Positions 9,901 through 17,271 of a stretch of 64,000 nt of DNA are shown piece by piece. A program made the position numbers and the translations under genes. Within the stretch, counting starts at the first letter, position 1; every line of letters starts with the position of its first letter. Origin of the DNA: Betaproteobacteria bacterium (GTDB taxonomy: Bacteria > Pseudomonadota > Gammaproteobacteria > Burkholderiales > Burkholderiaceae_C); NCBI GenBank assembly GCA_947453725.1, contig CANGHH010000006.1:186001-250000 (forward strand), given 5' to 3'. The notes beneath the pieces were generated by a model, which did no database searches, had not been told where the DNA came from, and was given only the letters and a program-made list of their open reading frames with translations.

Positions 9901-10622
9901 ATGAGAACCTATGGCGAGGCCGATTTGCGCCAACCGATTTCGCAGGTAACGACCTGTTGCCCGCAGTACAACGCAACCTCGATGAATTGGCGGAGCGCGA
10001 GCAGCGCAATCTCGCTGATGAATTCACAGCGCTAAAGCGGCGCTGGTACTTTGAGCATCCAGAGGGAAAGTTGCTCGACTTCTCCGAGGCGAACCGGTTG
10101 TTCGAGGAACTGCAGGACACGTCCATTGCGATGGCCATCCGACTTAGCCGCTTGATTTCTCTAATCAATCGATGGTGGAACCGAGGCGGCGAGCCGAAGG
10201 CAGACGCGTTGCGTCTTTGGACAAGGCTGTCGTATCAGCCTCGAGCCAAGAGCCAAGCAATGGTATGCGGTCTCGTTGTGAACCGCAATCGGCTGCGGCT
10301 GTACAAGCCAGACCTTGCCCCCGTACTACGCAAGGCGTTCGGAGAGCAGCCGACCGGGCACCTGCTCTTGGCGTCAGCGGACGATCCTCGATTTGCGCGC
10401 CTAGTGGTGGATCCGGAACTGTTGGAGGGTTTGCTTCACGCTTCAATCGCTGACGGACAGAGTGAGATCAGTCGAAGACTTGGGCAGTTCAACGATGTGC
10501 TGTCGCAGTATGGCGAGAAGAGTTCGGATGTGCGGACGGTCGACGTTGTCGATCCTCAGAGCGATCTGCGAACTACCGTGGTCGTCGATCTCGTCAACCG
10601 TCGCTACGACTCCGCGAACTGA
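6906..10622 (+). CDS. DUF4338 (DruA-like) fused to DptF/DndF-like ATPase (1238 aa)
   Basis: Residues about 410-630 carry DUF4338/DruA hallmarks: 'YNHLLGGKLVCLMMMSPRV' near 446, 'AFLGTTSLYTDHSSQYNRV' near 495-515, then 'TELGLAAISE' and 'PRIIYGVPLAKNLPRMLLG'. DruA belongs to Druantia type I. Residues 699-1238 look like a separate ATPase: Walker A GNAGDGKTH near 758, an 'IAINEGPL' strand, and a 'CSECPAMGSCAVTYN' cysteine cluster before 'TFREALAFVSY'. That pattern and the 540-residue length suit DptF/DndF of phosphorothioate-dependent restriction. An internal ATG at 9000 has a strong Shine-Dalgarno (8983-8992), so the ATPase half may also be made alone. The alternative gene start is ATG 7023. The next gene begins 7 bp downstream. 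The DUF4338 call is fairly firm; the DptF call is an inference. Confidence 0.7.
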   Translation: MPLSAVLRLTKTTQKNDVEFQRIHGSESNSNEKGRQASSMDEDWRLFNPSIDDDGTAYATIRRLSKLPSGEAIARLSEFAATQGTATLKALKTRVSTTLLRDLLSIGWEVRANAHHVFVRPPKTSDPTIRKALTRQQLLYGRDDQLSEDSHRRFLYAMERPSRYSSCKPITDLIADGRRLAEQLRPIAATVREGRAALIERVCQPYLQLVSEERDEFTNIRLIDIWRYFRHGWSTRYRSSPGRNQFYLVRDGAQPNHPVIGITALGNTVMQLTPRDQGLGWTLDGLLDMCDRGQVGDAELLRAFRVRLEEDFEQVYRDDLPVDQRIDHCVDDETLSRLAVIEQDAARDREDALRAEDEGTPKRVEDFTPERLLLLTKTPLFRSKRARAAREILRAYRTIATWQFSLRDLAATDYGSWALNVVLKQLKKRFSATSMMELTVCGSVAPYNHLLGGKLVCLMMMSPRVVNDYQERYSGMVSIIASQMAGRPVTKRPHLAFLGTTSLYTDHSSQYNRVKLPHGTVAGQSAPIQYLQLGRTEGFGSPNLSAETELGLAAISEAASGFRNVNFVFGEGQSPKLRQLREGFAGLGLNQTNLLQHGSPRIIYGVPLAKNLPRMLLGIEAEPSFAIDPAETNAEGDIARYWIRRWLASRLDHHPALEAVARSTPLTERISRLIPERKTEQSLQTQSPFRTATGERTEMHKEVKADERLQFIRLLYRNESAFSDHVSLARLKELNIKTNLEEVVRKVVRSGGSVVITGNAGDGKTHAILLMKKELRDAEVVTDASELASADIAARWQLARDEQRPFCIAINEGPLVDLVREHRKQHPWLEDIRAQLLRLVGYKPLESSQGDEDENWKPQVGETVIVDLSHRRVLSVDLTSAIIDKLTDDQWYQGCSECPAMGSCAVTYNRTMLRSPVPKARMVRLLTAVGKTGVKVTFREALAFVSYAIFAGKSCQELRELGTSEEARYYWNAFEGEGAIFDLLAKGIDPMKQTNPQVDENLWRGRFAPTDFAGNDLLPAVQRNLDELAEREQRNLADEFTALKRRWYFEHPEGKLLDFSEANRLFEELQDTSIAMAIRLSRLISLINRWWNRGGEPKADALRLWTRLSYQPRAKSQAMVCGLVVNRNRLRLYKPDLAPVLRKAFGEQPTGHLLLASADDPRFARLVVDPELLEGLLHASIADGQSEISRRLGQFNDVLSQYGEKSSDVRTVDVVDPQSDLRTTVVVDLVNRRYDSAN

Positions 10623-10629
10623 GACCGCC

Positions 10630-12117
10630 ATGAGCAAGCAGCTTCGCAAGGCCCTCACCGAAGAACTTCAACGCAGGCACGGCTACAAGGTGATGGAGAC
10701 CAAGATAAAGCCGGTGCATATCGCCAATGCCCTTATGCGCAGCGAACACCAGTGCGTCGGGCGAATGACGGTGCTAGAGCAACTGTTCGAGGCCACGCTG
10801 GCCAGGAACAGCATCGACAAGCGCTTGACAGCAGTGCGATCGATGCTGGACACGCAGCGTGACCGCTGGGGTGCGCTTGGACAGTCGACCGACTTGAAAT
10901 CGTCGCCACTGATGACGAAAGTCTTGCCGCTCATTCGCACGTTGCTAGGTGCGGATGGGGCAGTGTTCGGCACCTCGCCAGAGTTCTCCTCTTTCTCGTC
11001 GCCGACCGCACTGACCGTGACCGGCGACCCGTCCGACGATGGTGCAGGTGCGTTCGTTCACCGACTTTGGGGGGCGCACGATTCGTCGCGACGTCTGGGC
11101 ATCTTGGACTTGCTGGCCGACCTGAGTTCGCCGGACAAGGATCCAGCACAGATGGACGACTTGTCGGCCCTCCTGTCACCGTTGGTCGACTCGAAGAAGT
11201 CCCGCCCGTCGCCCGTCGTCGTCGCTGAGGATCTGGCGAATGGCTATTCCGCTGTTGAGGTCGAACTCCGCAGAGCGGCCGACAGTCTGTGCTCGTACGA
11301 ACGCAAGCTCAATCCCAATCCGATCGCCAGTTTGCAGCGCTTGGTATTGCTGGCTGCCCTGTCGGTGTTCATGCATGCGGCAACGCGAGCGCGAGAGCGA
11401 GCGGGGGCGGCTGAGCGAATCCTATTGCTCGATGCATCCGGCGATCATTATTCGGCCGTTGCGCAGGCGAGTACGCGCTGTGTCACGCAGTTGATCAACG
11501 ACGCCTGCGACTACATGTCTTCTGTGCTGAACGACCTATTGACTGAGCAAATTTCGGACTGGCCCGCGGCGCCGCTTGCCGCGGTCAACAGTCTGCTTGA
11601 ATCCGCAGGGCTTGCACCGTTAGAGGCAGCGAGCCCGCTGGCCAAACGAATCGAGGAAATCGCAGCCGACTACTCAGACGCGGAGGACATTCGGCGCGAG
11701 GTCGCAGACGAGTTGTTACGGCAGGTCGAAGGTTCGTCCCGGCGTGGTCTCGATGGCTACTTGCGGCTCCTGGGTATCCGGGCGGGTTTTCTCTATCCGA
11801 CCCAGAAGAATCCGAACAAGCGCCTGAACCCCGCCGACCGGACGCTAGAGGTGCTTGTGGCCTCCACGATCGACGTCGAGGCGCCTCCTGTGGAGTACCG
11901 AGATTTCCTGGAACAACTCCGCCACCGCTGGGCCATCATCGTCGGGGGGAGAACCGAAGACGCGGCCTTGCTCTCGCAAATCGGGGCCAACGTTCCTGTT
12001 CGACTGTTGAGCGAGAACAGCGAACGTTTCCTCAGCCGGCTCGAGTCAATCGGTTTGGCGAGGAGGCTCGCGGATAGCGTGGCAGTGGTTGGCCTGTTGG
12101 AGGCGACCCATGCGTGA
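10630..12117 (+). CDS. unrecognised subunit between the ATPase genes (495 aa; DptG position)
   Basis: Begins MSKQLRKALTEELQRRHGYK at an ATG 7 bp after the DUF4338-ATPase stop. The protein is mostly helical with no catalytic motif visible to me. Its C-terminus overlaps the next start by 8 bp, so the three genes are almost certainly translated together. By position and length it corresponds to DptG/DndG of DptFGH loci, but I see no sequence motif that proves this. It may be an adaptor between the DptF-like and HerA-like ATPases. Confidence 0.7.
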   Translation: MSKQLRKALTEELQRRHGYKVMETKIKPVHIANALMRSEHQCVGRMTVLEQLFEATLARNSIDKRLTAVRSMLDTQRDRWGALGQSTDLKSSPLMTKVLPLIRTLLGADGAVFGTSPEFSSFSSPTALTVTGDPSDDGAGAFVHRLWGAHDSSRRLGILDLLADLSSPDKDPAQMDDLSALLSPLVDSKKSRPSPVVVAEDLANGYSAVEVELRRAADSLCSYERKLNPNPIASLQRLVLLAALSVFMHAATRARERAGAAERILLLDASGDHYSAVAQASTRCVTQLINDACDYMSSVLNDLLTEQISDWPAAPLAAVNSLLESAGLAPLEAASPLAKRIEEIAADYSDAEDIRREVADELLRQVEGSSRRGLDGYLRLLGIRAGFLYPTQKNPNKRLNPADRTLEVLVASTIDVEAPPVEYRDFLEQLRHRWAIIVGGRTEDAALLSQIGANVPVRLLSENSERFLSRLESIGLARRLADSVAVVGLLEATHA

Positions 12118-15100
12118 AATCCAGACCGAGGTCAGTAGGCGAGTGGCTGAACTACTTCTGGCCGAGTTCGAGGCGGCAGTTCAGCGTGAGGAGTTCGGGT
12201 TGATCGCTCAGGACGTGGCGGTGTTTGACAAGAGCCATTTCCTCGCGAGTCTGCCCGATCTGCTGTCCAAAACGAAGGGGCGGCTTCGGGTGTCCCTGGT
12301 CGGGGAACTGGACGACGTGTCCACGTTTCAAGCGACCCACCCGAAGTACGCAGAGTTCGTCTCGTCCGAGGAGCAGAGTGCAGTCCAGTGGCGCAACCAG
12401 AAGCTCAAGACCATCGTTGTGATCGCCAACGGGCCGCTGAGCAAGCATTCCTCATTGAAGGACTTCAGGTCACTCGGGGAGCACACTCTCATCGCTCGGC
12501 TGTGCGACGACGAACGCGATATGGCCGAGGTGCTATGGCTTCGCACGCTGTGGGATGCTCTGAAGTCCACGCGTGGTCCCAGCCTGTCGCTGCAGGCGAT
12601 CGGAACCTTCGCGGTTGCGCTTCGGCGCCTTGGCGCGCTCGAACGTTCTGTCAACGCGCCAAAGCATCTCTACGAATTGGGCCTGTTCCCCGACAGCCAT
12701 CTGGCTGATGAGGCGACTGAAGGGCGCATCGTCCGACGATTGAAGATCAACTCCGACACGTTGAACATGGTCAGCAACGCCACCCCGGAAGACTGGGATC
12801 GAATGGCGACGTTTTGCCGACAACTCAGTGCCAAGGAGAAGGCCCGCTTCAATGGTATCCGCCGCAGGCTTAAGGCCATCAATCAACGCAGCACTGAGGA
12901 CTTGCTCGAAGTCGAGCTAGCCGACGTGCTGACACTATGGCGGGGGAAACTCGCACCTTCGCCCACGGGCACGGGGATTTCCGAGAGTAGTAAGCAAGGC
13001 GGAAAGGTTCCCGTGGAGTCCATAGTGGCGGAACTGCTACTGTCCGGCGGCACAGAAGAACTCGCCGACCTGGCCGAGCAGATTTCGGTTTTGACCGATC
13101 AGTCGGAGAACAACCAGACGGTTGGCGAGGACGAGCCACTCGGGGGTGGCGAATCCGGAAAGGGCGCTGGCACGGCGTCCGCGCAACCGGTAACGAGCGT
13201 CAACGCCAACGTGATAGCGCTCGCCAAGTCCCGGTCAACGCACACCGAGTGGGGTGGCGTAATCGACATCGAGTCTGACCGCCTGGACGCACTGACCGAG
13301 GTGTCTGCGTTCAAGGCCTGGGCGCCATTCCTGTTTCAACAGTTCAAGACTTGGCTCGAGGAATTCGTCGAGGCCGAACTGGCTCCGGCGATTTGCATCG
13401 AACTGGCCGACTCGCTGGCCGGCACTCGCGGCCGTCTGTTGAAGCATCTCGCAGATCTGACGGCTTCGCCCGTCACGGTCTTGGCCGGACGGCCAGACAT
13501 CTTCGAGGCCGCCGAGGCATACCTACAAGCCTACGACCAGTTGCTGCGTCAACTTCAATCGGCATACCAGGAGATGTACGCCCAAGCCAGTGATGAGGCC
13601 GAACGTTTGGTGCATTGGCTCCTCGCGATGGAACTCTACGTGTATCGGCGTGATGGCGTCACCGAGGTGCTGCTCTCGCCGGTCCATCCACTGACCCTCT
13701 GGCGCAGCGTCGCGATCGTCCGGGACTTGCAGTCCCTCGGCGGGAAGTTGTCCGACACGGAGCGCGAAACCCTTGTGGCGGCGTCGGCCGAAGACTTGCA
13801 ATTGCTCAGCGTCCTGGTGTTGCCCAAGATTGAGTCGTTCAATGGTCAGCCCACGCTGTTGGGACATGCCGGCGCGATCGCTCACTTGCCGCTCTTCAAG
13901 GAGGCGCCGCGTGGCGTTTTGGAGCCGGATGGCCTCAAGTCGGTGGGCGTGCTCGCGACCTTGGTGGCTCACCTACGGCCCTTTGCGCGCCCAGGCCTGC
14001 AGGTGCTATTCATCAATGCGCCGCGGCCCACGCGCTTCCTGGAGGCGGTGCTTGACGAGTTGGACCTCGGCAATCCCACGGCCGAGGACACCTTCTGGGG
14101 TGTTCATTTCAGGTTCCGTTATACCTCTGACGACACGAGGGGATGGACCACCGAACTCGAGGATCTGGATGATCAGGTCAAGGATCGGATCCGCGCAGGA
14201 CAGGAGCGCGGCCTACTCAGCCTGTCCGTGGACCCAGAGATAAGAAAGTGGCCAGACCTGATCGAGGAAGCCCGTCAATTGCCTGCGCACTTGACCGTAG
14301 TCTTCGATCCCTTTGAGGTTCGCACGGCGCTGGTGGCGAGGGCTGGGCTTCATGCCTTGAGTCCTTGGATGCCGAGTTGCGAGTACCGCTATAACAAACT
14401 CAAGAAGCAGATCATGGTCGTACCAGTTGCCGAAGAGGAGATCTTCGCAACCTACTTTGCGACGGCGACGTTGGTTCATCGCGAATTGCGCCAGAGCACG
14501 GCAACGCATCAGCCGCAGGTTGCTTCGGTGAGGAACTGGCTGGATCAACTTGCCGAAAGTAGCACCTGGACGGTCGTAGCGGATCCCCACCGGGTCCTAC
14601 TGCCGCGCCTGGGTGATGCGGAGGTCGTCGATCGGCGCATCGAGAGCGCACGCCAAGTCACGACTTTTAGCCGCGATCTGAGTCCCTTCGTGCGGCGATT
14701 GGATCAGCAGTTGCGCAAGACGCACTTTGTCGCAGACCCAGCTACGCTTGAGGAACTGGTTCGTGATCTAGTGGCGATGGAGCCAAACGGCATCCTGGGG
14801 CTCGTGGGTGGTGACAAGGGCAAGCACGTCAAGGGGGCGCTCGGCAAACTGATTGCCATGCGGTGGTACAGGCGACAGGATCCGAGTGGGCTGGCGGTCA
14901 GTTTGGACACCCAGAACGCTCGCCGTTGGTTGAGTGCGGGCGGGTACTCGCGGGAGCAGGCCGATCTGCTCGGTTTGCGCGAAGAGGGGGGAGACCTGAT
15001 CATCGACGTGATCGAGGTCAAGACACACGATGAGAACATCCCGTACACGATCCGTGACGGCGTCGCCACTGGGCATGCGGTTGACCAGGTGCTGGCCACC

Positions 15101-16792
15101 TTGCATGCACTGGCGGAGGTCTTTGGTGGCCAAGGTGCGTCGCCTCTGGCCAAACCCAGGCGGGAGGTAGTCCGAGAGCACCTCTATACGGCGCTCTTGC
15201 GCGACCTAGACCCACAGTACATCGAGCGTTGGCACGGCTTGTTGCAGGATCTCTTCAATGGCCGGATCAAGGTGCGACTGACAGGACGGATCGTCCATGT
15301 CCAACTGGCGAGCGTCGCCACGGCAGAGCCGGTGATCGTCCGGAGCGAGAGCGGTGTGCCGCTGGAGATCAACACATTGGCTGGCACGGAAGTGGGATTG
15401 GTGCTGACCGCCACAAAGGTGACCAAGAGCGTTCTGCCATCGGAAGGCGCGAAGGATTGGACCAGCGGGTCTGCCTCAGCGTCGATGGAACCCATGCAGG
15501 CGTTTCAGTTGCTCTCCGGCTCCGGAGGATTGGCTCCCGCCAAGGAGGAGACTGCGGGCGGCGCTCCTTCGTCGGCCAGCGAAGGACGTCGAGGCGAGCC
15601 GACGGGCCGGAAACTGCCTCCGCCGGTGGCGGAAAACGATTCGGGTGGTGCGGACGAAGCGGCAGTGGTTGCCACGACTTTCCTCGAGTTGACGCTGGGC
15701 GAGGAACTGAACACCAAGGCACCGGTAACGTGGTCTCCAGGTCGCCAAAGCAATGGCTTTCTGTTGATCCTCGGGGCATCCGGTTCGGGAAAAACCGAAA
15801 CCCTAAAGGTGCTTGGGGAAGGTATCGCAACCCACGGTATACCCGTGCTCGTGCTGGACTTTCACGGCGACGTCCAATTTCCGGGCCTGCGATCTGTGCT
15901 GTTGTCGTCCGGAACCTCCAGCACGGCTGGTGTGAACCCTATGGAGTTGGACTCTCAAAGCGCTGAAGAGACTGGGCTATACGACCAACGCAAGGTGATC
16001 CGGGACATGATCCGCAACGCCGTGCCGGCGCTGGGTCACCGCCAAAACGCGATCCTTCGTGAAGCCATAGAGGAGGCGTACTTGAACGCTGGCTTTATTG
16101 ATGGGGACCCGAAGACGTGGCGAAATGCCCCGCCCACCTTCGCCGATGTTGAGCACATCCTTTCAACGTGGGCCGAGGACGACACCCGCAAGAGTCAGCG
16201 TTCTGCAATTGAGGGGTGTTTGGCCGCGGTGCAGGAGATCTTTGAGCATCCGATCTTCCACCGGAAGGAGCATGTTTCGACCGAGGAGATGTTGTCCGCG
16301 AACGTCAGGCTCGACCTTAGCAAACTGACCGATGAAGTTCGGTACATCACGGCTGAAACGCTGCTGCGTAAGATCTTCCGTGTATTGCGGTTAAGGGGGC
16401 CAATACCGGTTCAGCCGGTTGATGACAGGCAGCGGTTCCGCATGTTTGTCATCATCGATGAGGCAAAGATTTTGAGCACCGGAGGCGGCGACACGGATGC
16501 GCCGGACCGAATTCTCAATTTGCTCTTCACAGAAGCACGCAAGTTTGGTCTAGGCATGATCCTCGCATCTCAGATGAGCGATCACTTTGGGTCTGAGGTT
16601 AAGGCGAACGCCGCGACTTGGTTGGTCCTCAAGCCGATGGACATGAAGGAGGCGAAGAAGAATGCGCCAAACGTTCACATGGACCCTGAAGCGTTGACGG
16701 CATTGAAGGGAAAGGGCGACGGCTATTTCAGAGACCGCTCGTCGTCGCGAGCCCGGCGAATTCAGGTGCACCCATTGAAGCCGAAAACATAA
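12110..16792 (+). CDS. large HerA/FtsK-type ATPase with candidate PD-(D/E)xK site, DptH-like (1560 aa)
   Basis: The C-terminal 350 residues are a HerA-type motor: Walker A 'ILGASGSGKTETLK' near 1220, 'VLDFHGDVQF', Walker B 'MFVIIDEAKIL' near 1445, and 'LGMILASQMSDHF' (sensor). Upstream, 'ADLLGL...IIDVIEVKTHD' around 950-972 has the D-x(n)-E-x-K arrangement of a PD-(D/E)xK nuclease. The N-terminal 900 residues are unassigned. Size and layout match DptH/DndH, the translocase of phosphorothioate-dependent restriction. The start is the ATG at 12110, overlapping the previous gene, with TTGGAGG 7 bp upstream. The predicted role is to translocate on and cut foreign DNA. The ATPase is secure; the nuclease and DptH identity are inferred. 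Confidence 0.78.
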   Translation: MREIQTEVSRRVAELLLAEFEAAVQREEFGLIAQDVAVFDKSHFLASLPDLLSKTKGRLRVSLVGELDDVSTFQATHPKYAEFVSSEEQSAVQWRNQKLKTIVVIANGPLSKHSSLKDFRSLGEHTLIARLCDDERDMAEVLWLRTLWDALKSTRGPSLSLQAIGTFAVALRRLGALERSVNAPKHLYELGLFPDSHLADEATEGRIVRRLKINSDTLNMVSNATPEDWDRMATFCRQLSAKEKARFNGIRRRLKAINQRSTEDLLEVELADVLTLWRGKLAPSPTGTGISESSKQGGKVPVESIVAELLLSGGTEELADLAEQISVLTDQSENNQTVGEDEPLGGGESGKGAGTASAQPVTSVNANVIALAKSRSTHTEWGGVIDIESDRLDALTEVSAFKAWAPFLFQQFKTWLEEFVEAELAPAICIELADSLAGTRGRLLKHLADLTASPVTVLAGRPDIFEAAEAYLQAYDQLLRQLQSAYQEMYAQASDEAERLVHWLLAMELYVYRRDGVTEVLLSPVHPLTLWRSVAIVRDLQSLGGKLSDTERETLVAASAEDLQLLSVLVLPKIESFNGQPTLLGHAGAIAHLPLFKEAPRGVLEPDGLKSVGVLATLVAHLRPFARPGLQVLFINAPRPTRFLEAVLDELDLGNPTAEDTFWGVHFRFRYTSDDTRGWTTELEDLDDQVKDRIRAGQERGLLSLSVDPEIRKWPDLIEEARQLPAHLTVVFDPFEVRTALVARAGLHALSPWMPSCEYRYNKLKKQIMVVPVAEEEIFATYFATATLVHRELRQSTATHQPQVASVRNWLDQLAESSTWTVVADPHRVLLPRLGDAEVVDRRIESARQVTTFSRDLSPFVRRLDQQLRKTHFVADPATLEELVRDLVAMEPNGILGLVGGDKGKHVKGALGKLIAMRWYRRQDPSGLAVSLDTQNARRWLSAGGYSREQADLLGLREEGGDLIIDVIEVKTHDENIPYTIRDGVATGHAVDQVLATLHALAEVFGGQGASPLAKPRREVVREHLYTALLRDLDPQYIERWHGLLQDLFNGRIKVRLTGRIVHVQLASVATAEPVIVRSESGVPLEINTLAGTEVGLVLTATKVTKSVLPSEGAKDWTSGSASASMEPMQAFQLLSGSGGLAPAKEETAGGAPSSASEGRRGEPTGRKLPPPVAENDSGGADEAAVVATTFLELTLGEELNTKAPVTWSPGRQSNGFLLILGASGSGKTETLKVLGEGIATHGIPVLVLDFHGDVQFPGLRSVLLSSGTSSTAGVNPMELDSQSAEETGLYDQRKVIRDMIRNAVPALGHRQNAILREAIEEAYLNAGFIDGDPKTWRNAPPTFADVEHILSTWAEDDTRKSQRSAIEGCLAAVQEIFEHPIFHRKEHVSTEEMLSANVRLDLSKLTDEVRYITAETLLRKIFRVLRLRGPIPVQPVDDRQRFRMFVIIDEAKILSTGGGDTDAPDRILNLLFTEARKFGLGMILASQMSDHFGSEVKANAATWLVLKPMDMKEAKKNAPNVHMDPEALTALKGKGDGYFRDRSSSRARRIQVHPLKPKT

Positions 16793-16875
16793 GTGCAACG
16801 GGACGACACGGCTCTTGGCGTGGGGTTGAAAGTCGAAGGGTCTGCGAAAGACTGGCTCCTTAAGGAGATCAGTCA

Positions 16876-17112
16876 ATGGCGTACACGATCGGTCGATTTA
16901 CAGTGGATGACGTGGAGTTCATCCAGTCGGTGCCCTTGCGCGTCTTGGTCGGGGTTGCGGCTGGCAGTCTTGATCTGAACAGGTTGGCGCGAGAGGAACT
17001 CGCCAATCGCGGCTATGACCAGATCGGCACTTGGGTAGGATTTGAGCAGGCCGAGCGAGCCCTCAAGCGGATTGATGCGTGGGACGATGGCGCGGCGTCG
17101 TCCGAACATTGA
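16876..17112 (+). CDS. small hypothetical protein (78 aa)
   Basis: A strong AAGGAG sits 8 bp before the ATG, supporting a real gene. The sequence is acidic and helical with a 'VGVAAGSLDLNRLAREELAN' core and a 'GTWVGFEQAERAL' tail. I do not recognise a named family. It lies between the HerA-like ATPase and the AddB-like gene on the same strand and may be an accessory of either. Confidence 0.6.
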   Translation: MAYTIGRFTVDDVEFIQSVPLRVLVGVAAGSLDLNRLAREELANRGYDQIGTWVGFEQAERALKRIDAWDDGAASSEH

Positions 17113-17271
17113 GGTCAACTTCAATGCGCAAGTGCGATTGGAGGTTGCGTTCCCCAACAGACCGCAGGCTGAACGCCTAAGCGGAGGCCCCACATTCACG
17201 GCGCGTAGCCCGAACACGCTCGTGCGTTGACGGCACCGGCAAACTGTTTAGATCGACCCAGGGTCAAACGC

